DNA of 11,911 nt from Aequorivita sp. (GCA_002733915.1 NVXN01000007.1:103834-115744); one strand, 5' to 3'. Counted from the first letter of the stretch, positions 1 to 7,316 are shown. Notes: generated by a model from the sequence alone, not told the origin. Made by a program: numbers and translations.

Positions 1-104
1 ACCAAAAGATAAGTACTTTATAACAGTGAAACAATTAAGCAACTCACTTCCCTATGTTATGCAAGTTTAGCGTATTTTAGTAGGCACAAATTAACCCTAC
101 AACT

Positions 105-350
105 ATGCTTACTATCTATAAAAATTCTTGTTTTGCCACATCCCTGCTTTTAATGGGGATGCTGGCATTATCTTCCTGCGGCGCGGGAAAAACTATTCCG
201 TGTATAGACGAATCCAAAATAAGCGATGGCCCTTGCACCATGGAATACAATCCCGTTTGCGGCTGCGATGGCAAGACCTATAGCAATCCCTGTGCTGCTG
301 GGCGGGCTGGGCTTACGTACTTTGCAGAGGGCGAGTGCGAGCCAAAGTAA
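105..350 (+). CDS. Kazal-type protease inhibitor lipoprotein
   Basis: This is an 81-residue lipoprotein with one Kazal-like domain, predicted to inhibit serine proteases at the cell envelope. Residues 1-24 are a signal peptide ending in a lipobox (LSSC), so Cys25 should be lipidated. Residues 44-63 ([20 protein letters not shown]) align almost residue for residue with the reactive-site segment of avian ovomucoid third domain, including the PVCG and KTY core. By that alignment the P1 residue is Met46 and P1' is Glu47, which would suit chymotrypsin-, elastase- or subtilisin-like targets. The cysteines are C33, C44, C52, C54, C63 and C78. The usual fifth Kazal cysteine is missing, and C54 probably replaces it. 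The gene looks monocistronic. The fold is a confident call; the target protease is not known. Confidence 0.9.
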   Translation: MLTIYKNSCFATSLLLMGMLALSSCGAGKTIPCIDESKISDGPCTMEYNPVCGCDGKTYSNPCAAGRAGLTYFAEGECEPK

Positions 351-580
351 TATTTCCTTAATCTTTTAACCATGATAAAGTAAACGGCAAAATGAGAGGA
401 AAGTAAAATAAAGTTTAAAATTTAAGCAATACTGGATTTTAGTGAGTAATTGGTAATGAAATGAAAAATACGTATGTCAAAATTCCCCGCAATTTTGTCG
501 TGTTTCTCCCATAGAAATTCAGAAAACATTTCTTAGATTTACTTTAGATTTTTTTATAAACCACTAACAATCATATAACT

Positions 581-1174
581 ATGAGAAACCAAGTCGCATT
601 TTTCCTATTGCTTTTTGCCTCATCCATAGCATTAGCACAAAATAACAAGCAATATCTACTAGAATATTATGCATCCACAGAGGCCGAATTACAAAAGGAC
701 ATTGCAGGGCTTAATGAAACACAAATGGCTTTTAAGGCCACACCCGAAAGCTGGTCTGTAAGCCAATGTTTGGAGCATATTATATTGACAGAAAAAATGC
801 TTTACGATCGTATACAAGCTGGATTGGCCGCTTCTTCAAATATTGAGGAAATGGGAGCGCCGACAAATACTGATGAAAAAATTGTAGAAATGGTTACCGA
901 CAGAAGCACAAAATTTAAAGCTCCCGCAGAACTGGCACCAGAAGGAAAGTACACTTCCCCCGAAGCCGCCATGGAAGAGCTAAAGGCAGGTCGGGAAGCA
1001 ATTTTGGAGCTAGTGAATAACACTCCCGATGCCGCTCTTCGGGACCACGTTTCCGAATCGCCTGCCGGCATTGTGGATGCTTATCAAAATTTTCTCTTTT
1101 TAGCGGGGCATACCGCACGTCATACCTTGCAGCTACAGGAAGTCAAAGCTAATCCAGCCTTTCCAAAATCGTAA
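581..1174 (+). CDS. Exported DinB-like (DinB_2 superfamily) protein
   Basis: This 197-residue protein has a cleavable signal peptide (residues 1-19, ending ALAQ) followed by one DinB-like four-helix domain. The family hallmarks are visible: the WSVSQCLEH segment (Trp58, His66) in the second helix, and a C-terminal GHTARH segment giving His177 and His181. These three histidines form the metal-binding triad typical of the superfamily. Known relatives include metal-dependent thiol-S-transferases and many uncharacterised proteins. Most characterised members are cytoplasmic, so the signal peptide points to a periplasmic or surface role. No partner is encoded nearby, and 230 bp separate it from the upstream gene. 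Substrate and reaction cannot be read from the sequence. Confidence 0.85.
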   Translation: MRNQVAFFLLLFASSIALAQNNKQYLLEYYASTEAELQKDIAGLNETQMAFKATPESWSVSQCLEHIILTEKMLYDRIQAGLAASSNIEEMGAPTNTDEKIVEMVTDRSTKFKAPAELAPEGKYTSPEAAMEELKAGREAILELVNNTPDAALRDHVSESPAGIVDAYQNFLFLAGHTARHTLQLQEVKANPAFPKS

Positions 1175-1217
1175 GATTTGTTACATTTTTCTTCTAAAAA
1201 TAGGTTTAACTAAAAAT

Positions 1218-1258
1218 TTTAACACTACTATTCTTTCAAATATGGCATAGTAGTTAAA
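1218..1258. other. Imperfect hairpin downstream of the DinB-like gene
   Basis: The arms TTTAA-CA-CTACTAT (1218-1231) and ATAGTAGTTAAA (1247-1258) pair over 12 bp around a 2-nt bulge, with a 15-nt loop. It lies 44 nt after the DinB-like stop codon. No T-run follows it on the + strand, so it could be a weak terminator or an RNA 3' structure. The rest of 1175-1371 shows only a weak 7-bp inverted repeat, AAATGGC/GCCATTT at 1304-1342. Confidence 0.3.
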
Positions 1259-1371
1259 GGAAGTATCTTTTGTTATGAAATAATTTAAGATAGATACGTT
1301 TTAAAATGGCTCTCCAAAATGCTATGCAGATATTTGCCATTTAAGGGTTTACTGTTTGTTCCTTAGCCTAT

Positions 1372-1440
1372 CAAATTCTAAATCAAAACAAGCAAATTCT
1401 AAATCATCTGGAGGGAATTAATTAGTTTCGTATACATTCG
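1372..1440 (+). promoter_or_regulatory. Candidate LytTR-type operator and promoter of the kinase operon
   Basis: Two identical 14-bp direct repeats, CAAATTCTAAATCA, lie at 1372-1385 and 1393-1406, a 21-bp period. After a further 26 nt comes TACATTCG (1433-1440), one mismatch from the Bacteroidota -7 element TAnnTTTG. The kinase ATG follows 18 nt later. No TTTG lies at the usual -33 spacing, which suits an activator-dependent promoter. LytTR-domain regulators bind direct repeats whose starts are about 21-22 bp apart, and this operon encodes one, so autoregulation is the simplest inference. A parallel arrangement lies at 4205-4273. Confidence 0.55.
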
Positions 1441-1458
1441 TTAATTAAATTCACGAGT

Positions 1459-3420
1459 ATGCGGCTACTGGTTATTATAGTTATTCTATTTTTAAATATC
1501 ACAAATCTTCTTGCGCAGGATAGAATAATAGATAGTCTGCAAAACAAACTTACTGCTGCGGAAAACAATCTAGAAAAGGCAAAACTCTATAACGCAATTT
1601 CCCAACAATACAAGTACACCGATCCCGATAAAATGCTGCAGTTCGCACTAAAAGCCTTAAAAATATCGGAACAGGAGCAGCTAAAGATAGAAATGGGAAA
1701 TGCCTATCTAAATATGGGTACTGCCCATATTATTTTGGGTGATTATCAAAAAGCGATGGATCACTTTGTATGGGGAAAATCTATTTTTGAAGAACTGCCA
1801 AAAACATCCCAAACCTCCAGTGAAATTGCCCAAGGAATTGCCAGAACCTATGGCAGTATGGGCATTGTCTTATCCGAACAAAGCAATTATACCAAGGCAC
1901 TTCAATACTACCTAAAGGCTGCGAGGGTATACGAAGAATTGGAAGACAAGGGCCAAGCCGCCAAAATCTACAATAATATTGGGGTAGTTTACAAAGCACA
2001 ATCCGACAATCAAAAAGCCTTAGAATATTTCCTAAAAGCATTGAAAATCCAGCAAGAGCTAAAAGCACCCAACGTGGGGATTACCCAAACCAACATCGCA
2101 AATATTTATTATAAAGACGGGAAGCTTGATGAAGCTTTTCAATATTATACAGCAGCAAAAAGTAGTTTGGATGCCTATCCCAACACCAGGGCATTGGGCG
2201 AGTGGTACAATAACATAGGGGCCTATTACCAGTCTCGCAATTACCCAGAAATGGCGCTGCAAAATTGGCAAAATGCCATAACTACCTTTCAAGAAATGAA
2301 TGACAAATTTGGTTTGGCAGACACCTACCTGCTATTAGCTGAATTTTATAATGACCAGGACAACAATACAAAGGCCTTGGAAACCGCCAACAACGCTTTA
2401 AGCCTAGCAAAGCAAACGGGTGTATTGGAACAGATAGTGGTGGCAGAAAGAGCATTGAGCAATATTTACGAAGAAACGGGGAAAACCGATCAGGCATTGA
2501 ACCATTTTAAAAGATATAGCAGTGCCAAGGATAGCCTCCATAAAAAAAACGATGTGCGAAAAGCAGTTGAAGCGGCAATAAACTATGAATTTGAAAAGAA
2601 GGAACTACTGCAAAAGGAAGAAAACCAGAAGCGGGAATTATTGATAAAAGAAGAGGCAAAAAGCAATAATCTAAAATTGCTTTTTGGGGCCTTGATAGGT
2701 CTCCTGCTCTTTGGGATTGGCTTTTTGATCTACAACCGCTACCAATTAAAAAAGACACTCACTCTCCAAAAAGAATTGGCAGAATACGAGCAAAAAGCAC
2801 TACACCTGCAAATGAACCCTCATTTTGTATTTAATTGCCTAGGCTCCATCTCTAGTTTTATTGTTCAGAATGGTACCGATAGCGCCATAAAATACCTTTC
2901 AAAATTTTCAAAATTGATGCGGTTGACTTTAGAATACTCAAAGGAGTCGCTTATTCCAATTGATAAGGAAATTGAAAGCCTTCAGAATTATCTGGAATTG
3001 GAACAACTTCGATTTAACGATAAGTTCAGTTTCAGCATCACAAAAGATCCAAACATTGAAGACGATGTGGCACTTCCGCCTTTATTGATTCAGCCTTTTA
3101 TTGAAAACGCTATTATTCACGGCATTATTCCTAAGAAAGAAAGCGGCACTATTTCCATAAGCTTTTCGCTTTCAAATGCATCATTACATTGCACCATCGT
3201 AGATGACGGCGTAGGGATAAACCAATCCAGAAAAAATAAGAAAGATTTAGTGTTGGCACATAAGTCCATGGCCTTGGGAATCATTAAAAAACGATTGGAA
3301 ATGATCTCAGAAGCCACCTCAAAAGAGGCCACTATAGCAATTGAGGAAATGGAAAACGGGAATGAAATAACCGGCACAAAAATAAAATTGAAATTGCCTT
3401 TACAATATATAGGCAGTTAA
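1459..3420 (+). CDS. TPR-containing LytS/YehU-type sensor histidine kinase
   Basis: This is a membrane sensor kinase of 653 residues. A signal sequence (1-20) precedes about eight TPR motifs (roughly residues 38-370), placed outside the cytoplasm. A charged coiled coil (about 370-404), one transmembrane helix (about 405-425) and a linker helix follow. The His_kinase domain carries the phospho-acceptor motif NPHFVFN (His455). Its ATPase part shows an N-box QPFIENAIIHG (Asn550, His554) and a G-box DDGVG (Asp582 to Gly586). This is the LytS-like layout, without a classical HisKA dimerisation domain. The regulator starts 22 nt after its stop codon, so the two form an operon and should be cognate partners. 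The TPRs may sense a protein or peptide ligand in the periplasm; the signal itself is unknown. Confidence 0.93.
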   Translation: MRLLVIIVILFLNITNLLAQDRIIDSLQNKLTAAENNLEKAKLYNAISQQYKYTDPDKMLQFALKALKISEQEQLKIEMGNAYLNMGTAHIILGDYQKAMDHFVWGKSIFEELPKTSQTSSEIAQGIARTYGSMGIVLSEQSNYTKALQYYLKAARVYEELEDKGQAAKIYNNIGVVYKAQSDNQKALEYFLKALKIQQELKAPNVGITQTNIANIYYKDGKLDEAFQYYTAAKSSLDAYPNTRALGEWYNNIGAYYQSRNYPEMALQNWQNAITTFQEMNDKFGLADTYLLLAEFYNDQDNNTKALETANNALSLAKQTGVLEQIVVAERALSNIYEETGKTDQALNHFKRYSSAKDSLHKKNDVRKAVEAAINYEFEKKELLQKEENQKRELLIKEEAKSNNLKLLFGALIGLLLFGIGFLIYNRYQLKKTLTLQKELAEYEQKALHLQMNPHFVFNCLGSISSFIVQNGTDSAIKYLSKFSKLMRLTLEYSKESLIPIDKEIESLQNYLELEQLRFNDKFSFSITKDPNIEDDVALPPLLIQPFIENAIIHGIIPKKESGTISISFSLSNASLHCTIVDDGVGINQSRKNKKDLVLAHKSMALGIIKKRLEMISEATSKEATIAIEEMENGNEITGTKIKLKLPLQYIGS

Positions 3421-3442
3421 ACAGACAGATTTGAAAGAGTTT

Positions 3443-4204
3443 ATGATTAAAGCAATTTTAATAGACGACGATAAAAATTTAAGGGAGGGAATGAAAAAAT
3501 TGCTCGCCCTATTTGCTCCCACCATAAAAATAATAGGGGAAGCAGATAGCGTGGCAACTGGCGTTGAGGCGATAGAACGCTTGCAACCACAGGTTGTCTT
3601 TTTGGACATACAATTGAACGACGGTACCGGCTTTGATATTTTGGAAAAAGTAGCGGAAAAAAACAAAACCATTACCTCCAATATTGTATTTATTACTGCC
3701 CACGAACAGTATGCAATCAAGGCTTTTAGGTTTAGCGCGCTCGATTTTTTGCTGAAACCCGTAGACCCCGAAGAACTGCAAAAAGTAATCGAAAAAATTG
3801 AAACGGTGGTCGTAAAGAAAAATGATTTTTCACATATAGATTTATTGCTTGAGAACATTCGAAAAAACGTAGACAATTTTAAGCGTATAGCACTATCAAC
3901 CCAGGACGGAATACATCTTTTTGATATAAGCGACATCATACGTTGTGAAAGTGAGGATAATTATACTAAATTTTATATTAACGACCATAAGCCCATATTG
4001 ATATCAAAAACATTGAAGGAATATGAAGAGCTATTGGCCCAGCACAATTTTGAACGCATACACCAGTCGCATTTAATAAACCTAAATTATTTAAGGTCAT
4101 ACATTAAAAAAGATGGCGGCTATGTGGTAATGGAAGATGGAAGCCGATTGCCCATTTCGCAACGAAAAAGGGAACGCTTGCAAAACATTTTAAAAGCGAT
4201 GTAG
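3443..4204 (+). CDS. LytTR-family response regulator
   Basis: This is a 253-residue two-component regulator. The receiver domain (about 1-120) has the acidic pocket Asp8-Asp9-Asp10, phospho-acceptor Asp55 in FLDIQ, switch Thr85 and Lys105 in LLKPVD. A LytTR DNA-binding domain (about 148-253) carries the typical ESEDNYTKFY and FERIHQSHLINLNYL segments. I chose the ATG at 3443 because it gives the standard MIKAILIDDD opening. An in-frame TTG at 3431 would add four residues. It is presumably phosphorylated by the kinase just upstream. Direct repeats at the kinase promoter and just after this gene's own stop codon suggest that it regulates both flanking units. Confidence 0.93.
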   Translation: MIKAILIDDDKNLREGMKKLLALFAPTIKIIGEADSVATGVEAIERLQPQVVFLDIQLNDGTGFDILEKVAEKNKTITSNIVFITAHEQYAIKAFRFSALDFLLKPVDPEELQKVIEKIETVVVKKNDFSHIDLLLENIRKNVDNFKRIALSTQDGIHLFDISDIIRCESEDNYTKFYINDHKPILISKTLKEYEELLAQHNFERIHQSHLINLNYLRSYIKKDGGYVVMEDGSRLPISQRKRERLQNILKAM

Positions 4205-4273
4205 CGAATTCTAATTGAAAATTGGCGTATGCTCATTCACCTATTAAATACTGAAAACACTTAATTACATTTA
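4205..4273 (+). promoter_or_regulatory. Second candidate LytTR-type operator and promoter
   Basis: Starting right after the regulator's stop codon are CGAATTCTAATTGA (4205-4218, 11/14 matches to the kinase-promoter repeat) and CGTATGCTCATTCA (4226-4239, 9/14). Their period is again 21 bp. Exactly 26 nt further on is TACATTTA (4266-4273), one mismatch from TAnnTTTG. The ATG of the exported protein follows 16 nt later. Repeat period, repeat-to--7 distance and -7 sequence all match the kinase promoter. The individual repeats are degenerate, so the case rests on the shared geometry. Confidence 0.5.
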
Positions 4274-4289
4274 TTGAAAATTAACCATT

Positions 4290-6290
4290 ATGAACAAAAT
4301 TTTACTCTTTCTCTTATTAACTACTGGTTTAGCCAGTGCACAAATCGTAAACATTCCCGACGTATCATTTAAAAACGAATTGATTAGTGATGGCGTTGAT
4401 ACAAACAGTGATGGAGAAATCCAGGTTTCCGAAGCTTTGGCGACTACTTCAGTATCGCTGCAATCTTCAAATATCGCAAACCTAACGGGAATTGAAGCCT
4501 TTGTAAATGTAACGAGCTTTCAAAGTGACCCAAACCAAGTTGCAGCAATAGACTTTTCAACTAATGTAAATTTAGTTTCGATTAGTATCCAAGCTGCCAT
4601 TCCACCAAATGTGGGACCCTTAACTTCAATAAATATTGATTCCTGTGTTGCTCTGGAAAACCTGTTAGTATCCTCATCTTCCATTGCCGCATTGGATCTT
4701 AGTTCAAATGTTAACCTTACTTCCCTGTATATTGCAGTAAACCCATTGTTGGAAACCGTCTTCCTTAAAAACGGTAGCGATGAAAGCTCAAACATGGATC
4801 CCGGTAGCTGGATGGAAAATTGGTTGTCCGCAAACAACCCAAGCCTGCAATATGTATGCGCCGATGATTTTCAAACTACCGAAATCCAACAATTTGCAGG
4901 AACCGATTATCCGGTAAATTCATATTGTACCTTCCCTCCAGGTGGTGATGTAAATACCATTACGGGAGTAACAAAATTAGACGATGAAGCTAACGGATGC
5001 GATTCAGGCGATAGCAACATCCCCTATACAAGTTTCAATATAGAATTTAATGGCAATCCTAGCAATGCAATTGCTTACAGTAACGCTGCAGGAATTTACA
5101 ATGTATATGCTGGAGAGGCGGGTACCTACACCCTATTGCCAAATTTGGAAAACCCTAATTATTTCAATATTAGCCCCTCCTCTGTCGATATAAATTTCCC
5201 AGTTATTGATAATAGCAGTGTAACCCAAGACTTCTGCGCAGAAGCAAATGGCGTTCATCCCGATCTGGAAGTAGTGATCGCCACGGCGGTACACGCAAGA
5301 CCCGGCTTTGATGCGACCTATTTGCTAGTTTATAAAAATAAAGGAAACCAACCCCTTTCGGGCGATGTTCAATTTAATTATCCCGAAGACACCATGGATT
5401 TTGTGACTTCAAGTACAACTCCAGATTCGCAGGGAAATGGAACAATGACCTTTAATTTTACCGACCTGCAGCCGTACCAAACCGAGACCGTTGAAATAGT
5501 TCTTGCTGTAAATGGCCCAATGGATACACCGCCAGTAAACATTGGCGATGTGTTGCAGCTTAACGCCCAAATAAACCCTGTGCCGGGAGATGAAATGCCA
5601 AACGATAATCTTTTTACCCTTAACCAGACAGTAATTGGCTCTTTTGATCCTAATAATATTGTGTGTTTGCAAGGAGATGAAGTGCCCACAAACTATATTG
5701 GAGATTATCTTCATTATATTATAAATTTTGAAAATACGGGTACTGCCCCCGCAGAGAATGTTGTAGTAACTATGGAAATAGATGCTGACGACTTCGACCC
5801 AACATCTCTTCAAATACTTAATATTTCCCACGACGTACAAATAATAGTAAATAATGGTATAGCAGAGTTTCATTTCCAAAGCATCAATCTTGACACAGGG
5901 GGCCACGGAAATATCCTTCTTAAAATGAAAACCAAAAGTGATTTAAACATAACAGATATAGTGGGCGCAAAAGCAAATATTTACTTTGATTACAATTTCC
6001 CTGTAGAGACCAATGAAGCGGAAACCTCATTCAGGGTGCTAGGTGTAGAAGAATATAGCAGCGTAAAAATTGTATTATTCCCAAATCCTGCTAATAACTT
6101 GATAAATATTCAGTCTGCTTCAGTTATTAAAAATATTGGCATCTATGATCTGCAAGGAAGATTAATTGACACACAACCAACAAATAAACAACATACTGAA
6201 CTGAATATTTCAGCCTTAAAACCGGGAGTCTATTTCCTATCTATAGAAACCCAAACCGGTACTGGCTTTAAAAAGTTCGTTAAGTATTAG
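4290..6290 (+). CDS. T9SS-exported surface protein with EF-hand-like loop and LRR-like region
   Basis: This 666-residue secreted protein starts with a signal peptide (1-17). A canonical 12-residue EF-hand-type loop follows (Asp37, Asn39, Asp41, Ile44, Glu48), so calcium binding is likely. Residues about 55-165 contain leucine-rich-repeat-like strands (LDLSSNVNLTSLYI). Beta-sandwich segments follow (about 220-440). From about residue 450 there is the flavobacterial FDPNN...GDYLHYIINFENTGTA domain (a DUF11-like module, named DUF7619 if I recall correctly), ending near NIYFDYNFPVETN. Residues 592-666 are a Por/T9SS type A sorting domain (LFPNPANN, GVYFLSI, KKFVKY). The product should cross the outer membrane and be anchored or released there. 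It starts 85 bp after the regulator gene and has a matching promoter motif. Its binding partner is unknown. Confidence 0.9.
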   Translation: MNKILLFLLLTTGLASAQIVNIPDVSFKNELISDGVDTNSDGEIQVSEALATTSVSLQSSNIANLTGIEAFVNVTSFQSDPNQVAAIDFSTNVNLVSISIQAAIPPNVGPLTSINIDSCVALENLLVSSSSIAALDLSSNVNLTSLYIAVNPLLETVFLKNGSDESSNMDPGSWMENWLSANNPSLQYVCADDFQTTEIQQFAGTDYPVNSYCTFPPGGDVNTITGVTKLDDEANGCDSGDSNIPYTSFNIEFNGNPSNAIAYSNAAGIYNVYAGEAGTYTLLPNLENPNYFNISPSSVDINFPVIDNSSVTQDFCAEANGVHPDLEVVIATAVHARPGFDATYLLVYKNKGNQPLSGDVQFNYPEDTMDFVTSSTTPDSQGNGTMTFNFTDLQPYQTETVEIVLAVNGPMDTPPVNIGDVLQLNAQINPVPGDEMPNDNLFTLNQTVIGSFDPNNIVCLQGDEVPTNYIGDYLHYIINFENTGTAPAENVVVTMEIDADDFDPTSLQILNISHDVQIIVNNGIAEFHFQSINLDTGGHGNILLKMKTKSDLNITDIVGAKANIYFDYNFPVETNEAETSFRVLGVEEYSSVKIVLFPNPANNLINIQSASVIKNIGIYDLQGRLIDTQPTNKQHTELNISALKPGVYFLSIETQTGTGFKKFVKY

Positions 6291-6332
6291 TTAGTAAATT
6301 GATGTACTGATTAGAAGTTGAGTAAATGTGAG

Positions 6333-6367
6333 GGCAAGATGTTTCATAGAAACATCTTGCCTTTTTT
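6333..6367 (+). terminator. Strong intrinsic terminator after the T9SS protein
   Basis: A perfect 13-bp stem, GGCAAGATGTTTC / GAAACATCTTGCC, with a 3-nt ATA loop is followed directly by six T residues (6362-6367). It lies 43 nt after the stop codon at 6290 and closes the + strand gene run. The last T residues overlap the possible stop codon of a convergent reading-frame remnant. Confidence 0.92.
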
Positions 6368-6485
6368 AGATACCGATTTTCAGGCTTTTGAGGTCTGTTT
6401 CATTTTTATCAATGAACACTGCAAATATGAAATCACCTAATTCTTTCTTTACCCTAAGTTCATTTAAAGCGACAAATTCACAAAA
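6366..6485 (-). pseudogene. Possible 3' remnant of a convergent gene
   Basis: Reading leftwards, an open frame without a start codon ends at a TAA (6366-6368) and encodes about 39 residues of protein-like composition. It contains the stretches NELRVKKELGDFIF and DKNETDLKSLKIGI. The frame runs into a 7-bp repeat array at 6485 and meets a stop at 6495-6497. The stop codon sits 4 nt from the terminator stem, as expected for a former convergent gene sharing that hairpin. I do not recognise the family. A chance open frame in AT-rich DNA is the main alternative. Confidence 0.25.
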
Positions 6486-6512
6486 GCCTACAGCTTACGG
6501 CCTATAGCCATC
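6485..6512. repeat. Heptamer array, 4 units (AGCCTAC type)
   Basis: The units AGCCTAC, AGCTTAC, GGCCTAT and AGCCATC lie in strict 7-bp register. It abuts the end of the open-frame remnant on its left and the first composite repeat on its right. It is short and degenerate, so it is convincing mainly because of the other 7-bp arrays nearby. Confidence 0.5.
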
Positions 6513-6514
6513 CC

Positions 6515-6891
6515 AGCGCCGCAGATATAGAAATTTTATCGCCACCCACGAGCACAGCGAGAGGAAGGCGGATTCGTAAGCCTTGATTTTTAGCGCCTCC
6601 GACGAGTGCAGCGAGAAGAAGGCGGACTTTTTTCATCAAGGAAAAATGAAAAAACAATAAGAAAAAGCAATCTGCCCAGGTGTAGTTCCAGTCATGATAG
6701 CAACGAGCCTCAAAAGATTGCCACACCCTATCAGCCTCGCAAAGACTTTTCTTTACAACATTAAAAGCTAAACACAAAAAAAACCGATAACCGATAACTG
6801 ATAATTGTTAATTGCTAATTGTTAATTGAAAATTTATTGGCCTCCGAAAAGATTCCGTAGAAAATGAATTTATTGGAGGGTTAAGCAAAAA
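6515..6891. repeat. Composite intergenic repeat, copy A
   Basis: This is the first of two related non-coding units. The core (about 6516-6743) matches 6976-7185 in order: GCGCCG, AGAAATTTTATCGCC, the GAGGAAGGCGGATTCG module, GTAAGCCTTGATTTTT, a purine-rich stretch, CTGCCCA with GTGTAGTTCCA, and CACCCTATCAGCCTCGCAAA. A spacer, a 7-bp array (6782-6830) and a GGAGG...AAGCAAAAAT end (to 6891) follow. This copy carries the 30-bp CGCC...GGCGGA module twice, at 6540-6571 and 6594-6624. Reading frames across it are not conserved between copies, so I treat it as non-coding. Confidence 0.7.
6782..6830. repeat. Heptamer array, 7 units (AACCGAT to AATTGTT)
   Basis: Seven in-register 7-bp units are present: AACCGAT twice, AACTGAT, AATTGTT, AATTGCT, AATTGTT and AATTGAA. 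The unit sequence drifts stepwise across the array while the period stays exactly 7. The first units are identical to the last unit of the array at 7212-7316. Confidence 0.85.
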
Positions 6892-7066
6892 TCCTTCTTA
6901 TCTAAAAATCTGGTTGCAAGTACAGAACATTAAATAATCTAATAATAATCATAGCACCTCCAAGGCTTTATTTTTGCGCCGGAAATAAAGAAATTTTATC
7001 GCCTCCGACGAGCGCAGCGAGAGGAAGGCGGATTCGTAAGCCTTGATTTTTTTTGTTTCTTGCCTG

Positions 7067-7086
7067 CCCTGAGCGCAGTCGAAGGG
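7067..7086. repeat. Short dispersed repeat of the GAGCGCAGTCGAAGG type
   Basis: The sequence CCCTGAGCGCAGTCGAAGGG is a known type of short interspersed repeat in Bacteroidota genomes. It often gives spurious peptides such as LSAVEG and FDCAQGR, and both appear here in overlapping frames. It is present in copy B of the composite repeat and absent from copy A. That it is a widespread family is from memory; the sequence itself shows a single copy. Confidence 0.6.
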
Positions 7087-7211
7087 TTCATGAAGGAAAA
7101 AAGAAAAAACAGCCTGCCCAAGTGTAGTTCCAATCATGACAGCAACGAGCCTCAAAAGATTCCCACACCCTATCAGCCTCGCAAAAACGGTACCTTAACC
7201 CAAAACCAAAA

Positions 7212-7316
7212 AACTGAAAACAGAGAACTGAAAACTGAAAACAGAGAACTGAAAGCAGAGAACTGAAATCAGAGAACTGAAATCAGAGAACTGACAACTG
7301 ACAACTGACAACCGAT
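7212..7316. repeat. Heptamer array, 15 units (AACTGAA type)
   Basis: Fifteen 7-bp units lie in unbroken register. Most AACTGAA units alternate with AACAGAG, AGCAGAG or ATCAGAG, giving a partial 14-bp higher-order period. The array ends with three AACTGAC units and one AACCGAT. It lies inside composite repeat copy B at the place where copy A carries its own 7-bp array. Confidence 0.92.

Noticed and set aside
73..80. TATTTTAG as a -7 element for the Kazal gene
   Set aside because: No TTTG is found at an acceptable distance upstream, so it is not distinguishable from chance in AT-rich DNA.
534..552. TAGATTTA and TAGATTTT as -7 elements for the DinB-like gene
   Set aside because: No matching -33 TTTG at 17-23 nt; the A/T-rich stretch offers several equal candidates.
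3431..3442. TTG start for the response regulator
   Set aside because: The ATG at 3443 gives the standard receiver-domain opening MIKAILIDDD. The four extra residues have no support.
6502..6777. Open frame on the - strand across composite repeat copy A
   Set aside because: The corresponding stretch of copy B does not keep the same frame, and the peptide is made of repeat modules. It looks spurious.
6949..7266. Open frames on both strands across copy B (peptides with LSAVEG, FDCAQGR and TENREL repeats)
   Set aside because: These are translations of the dispersed 20-bp repeat and the 7-bp array, known artefact types, with no other coding support.
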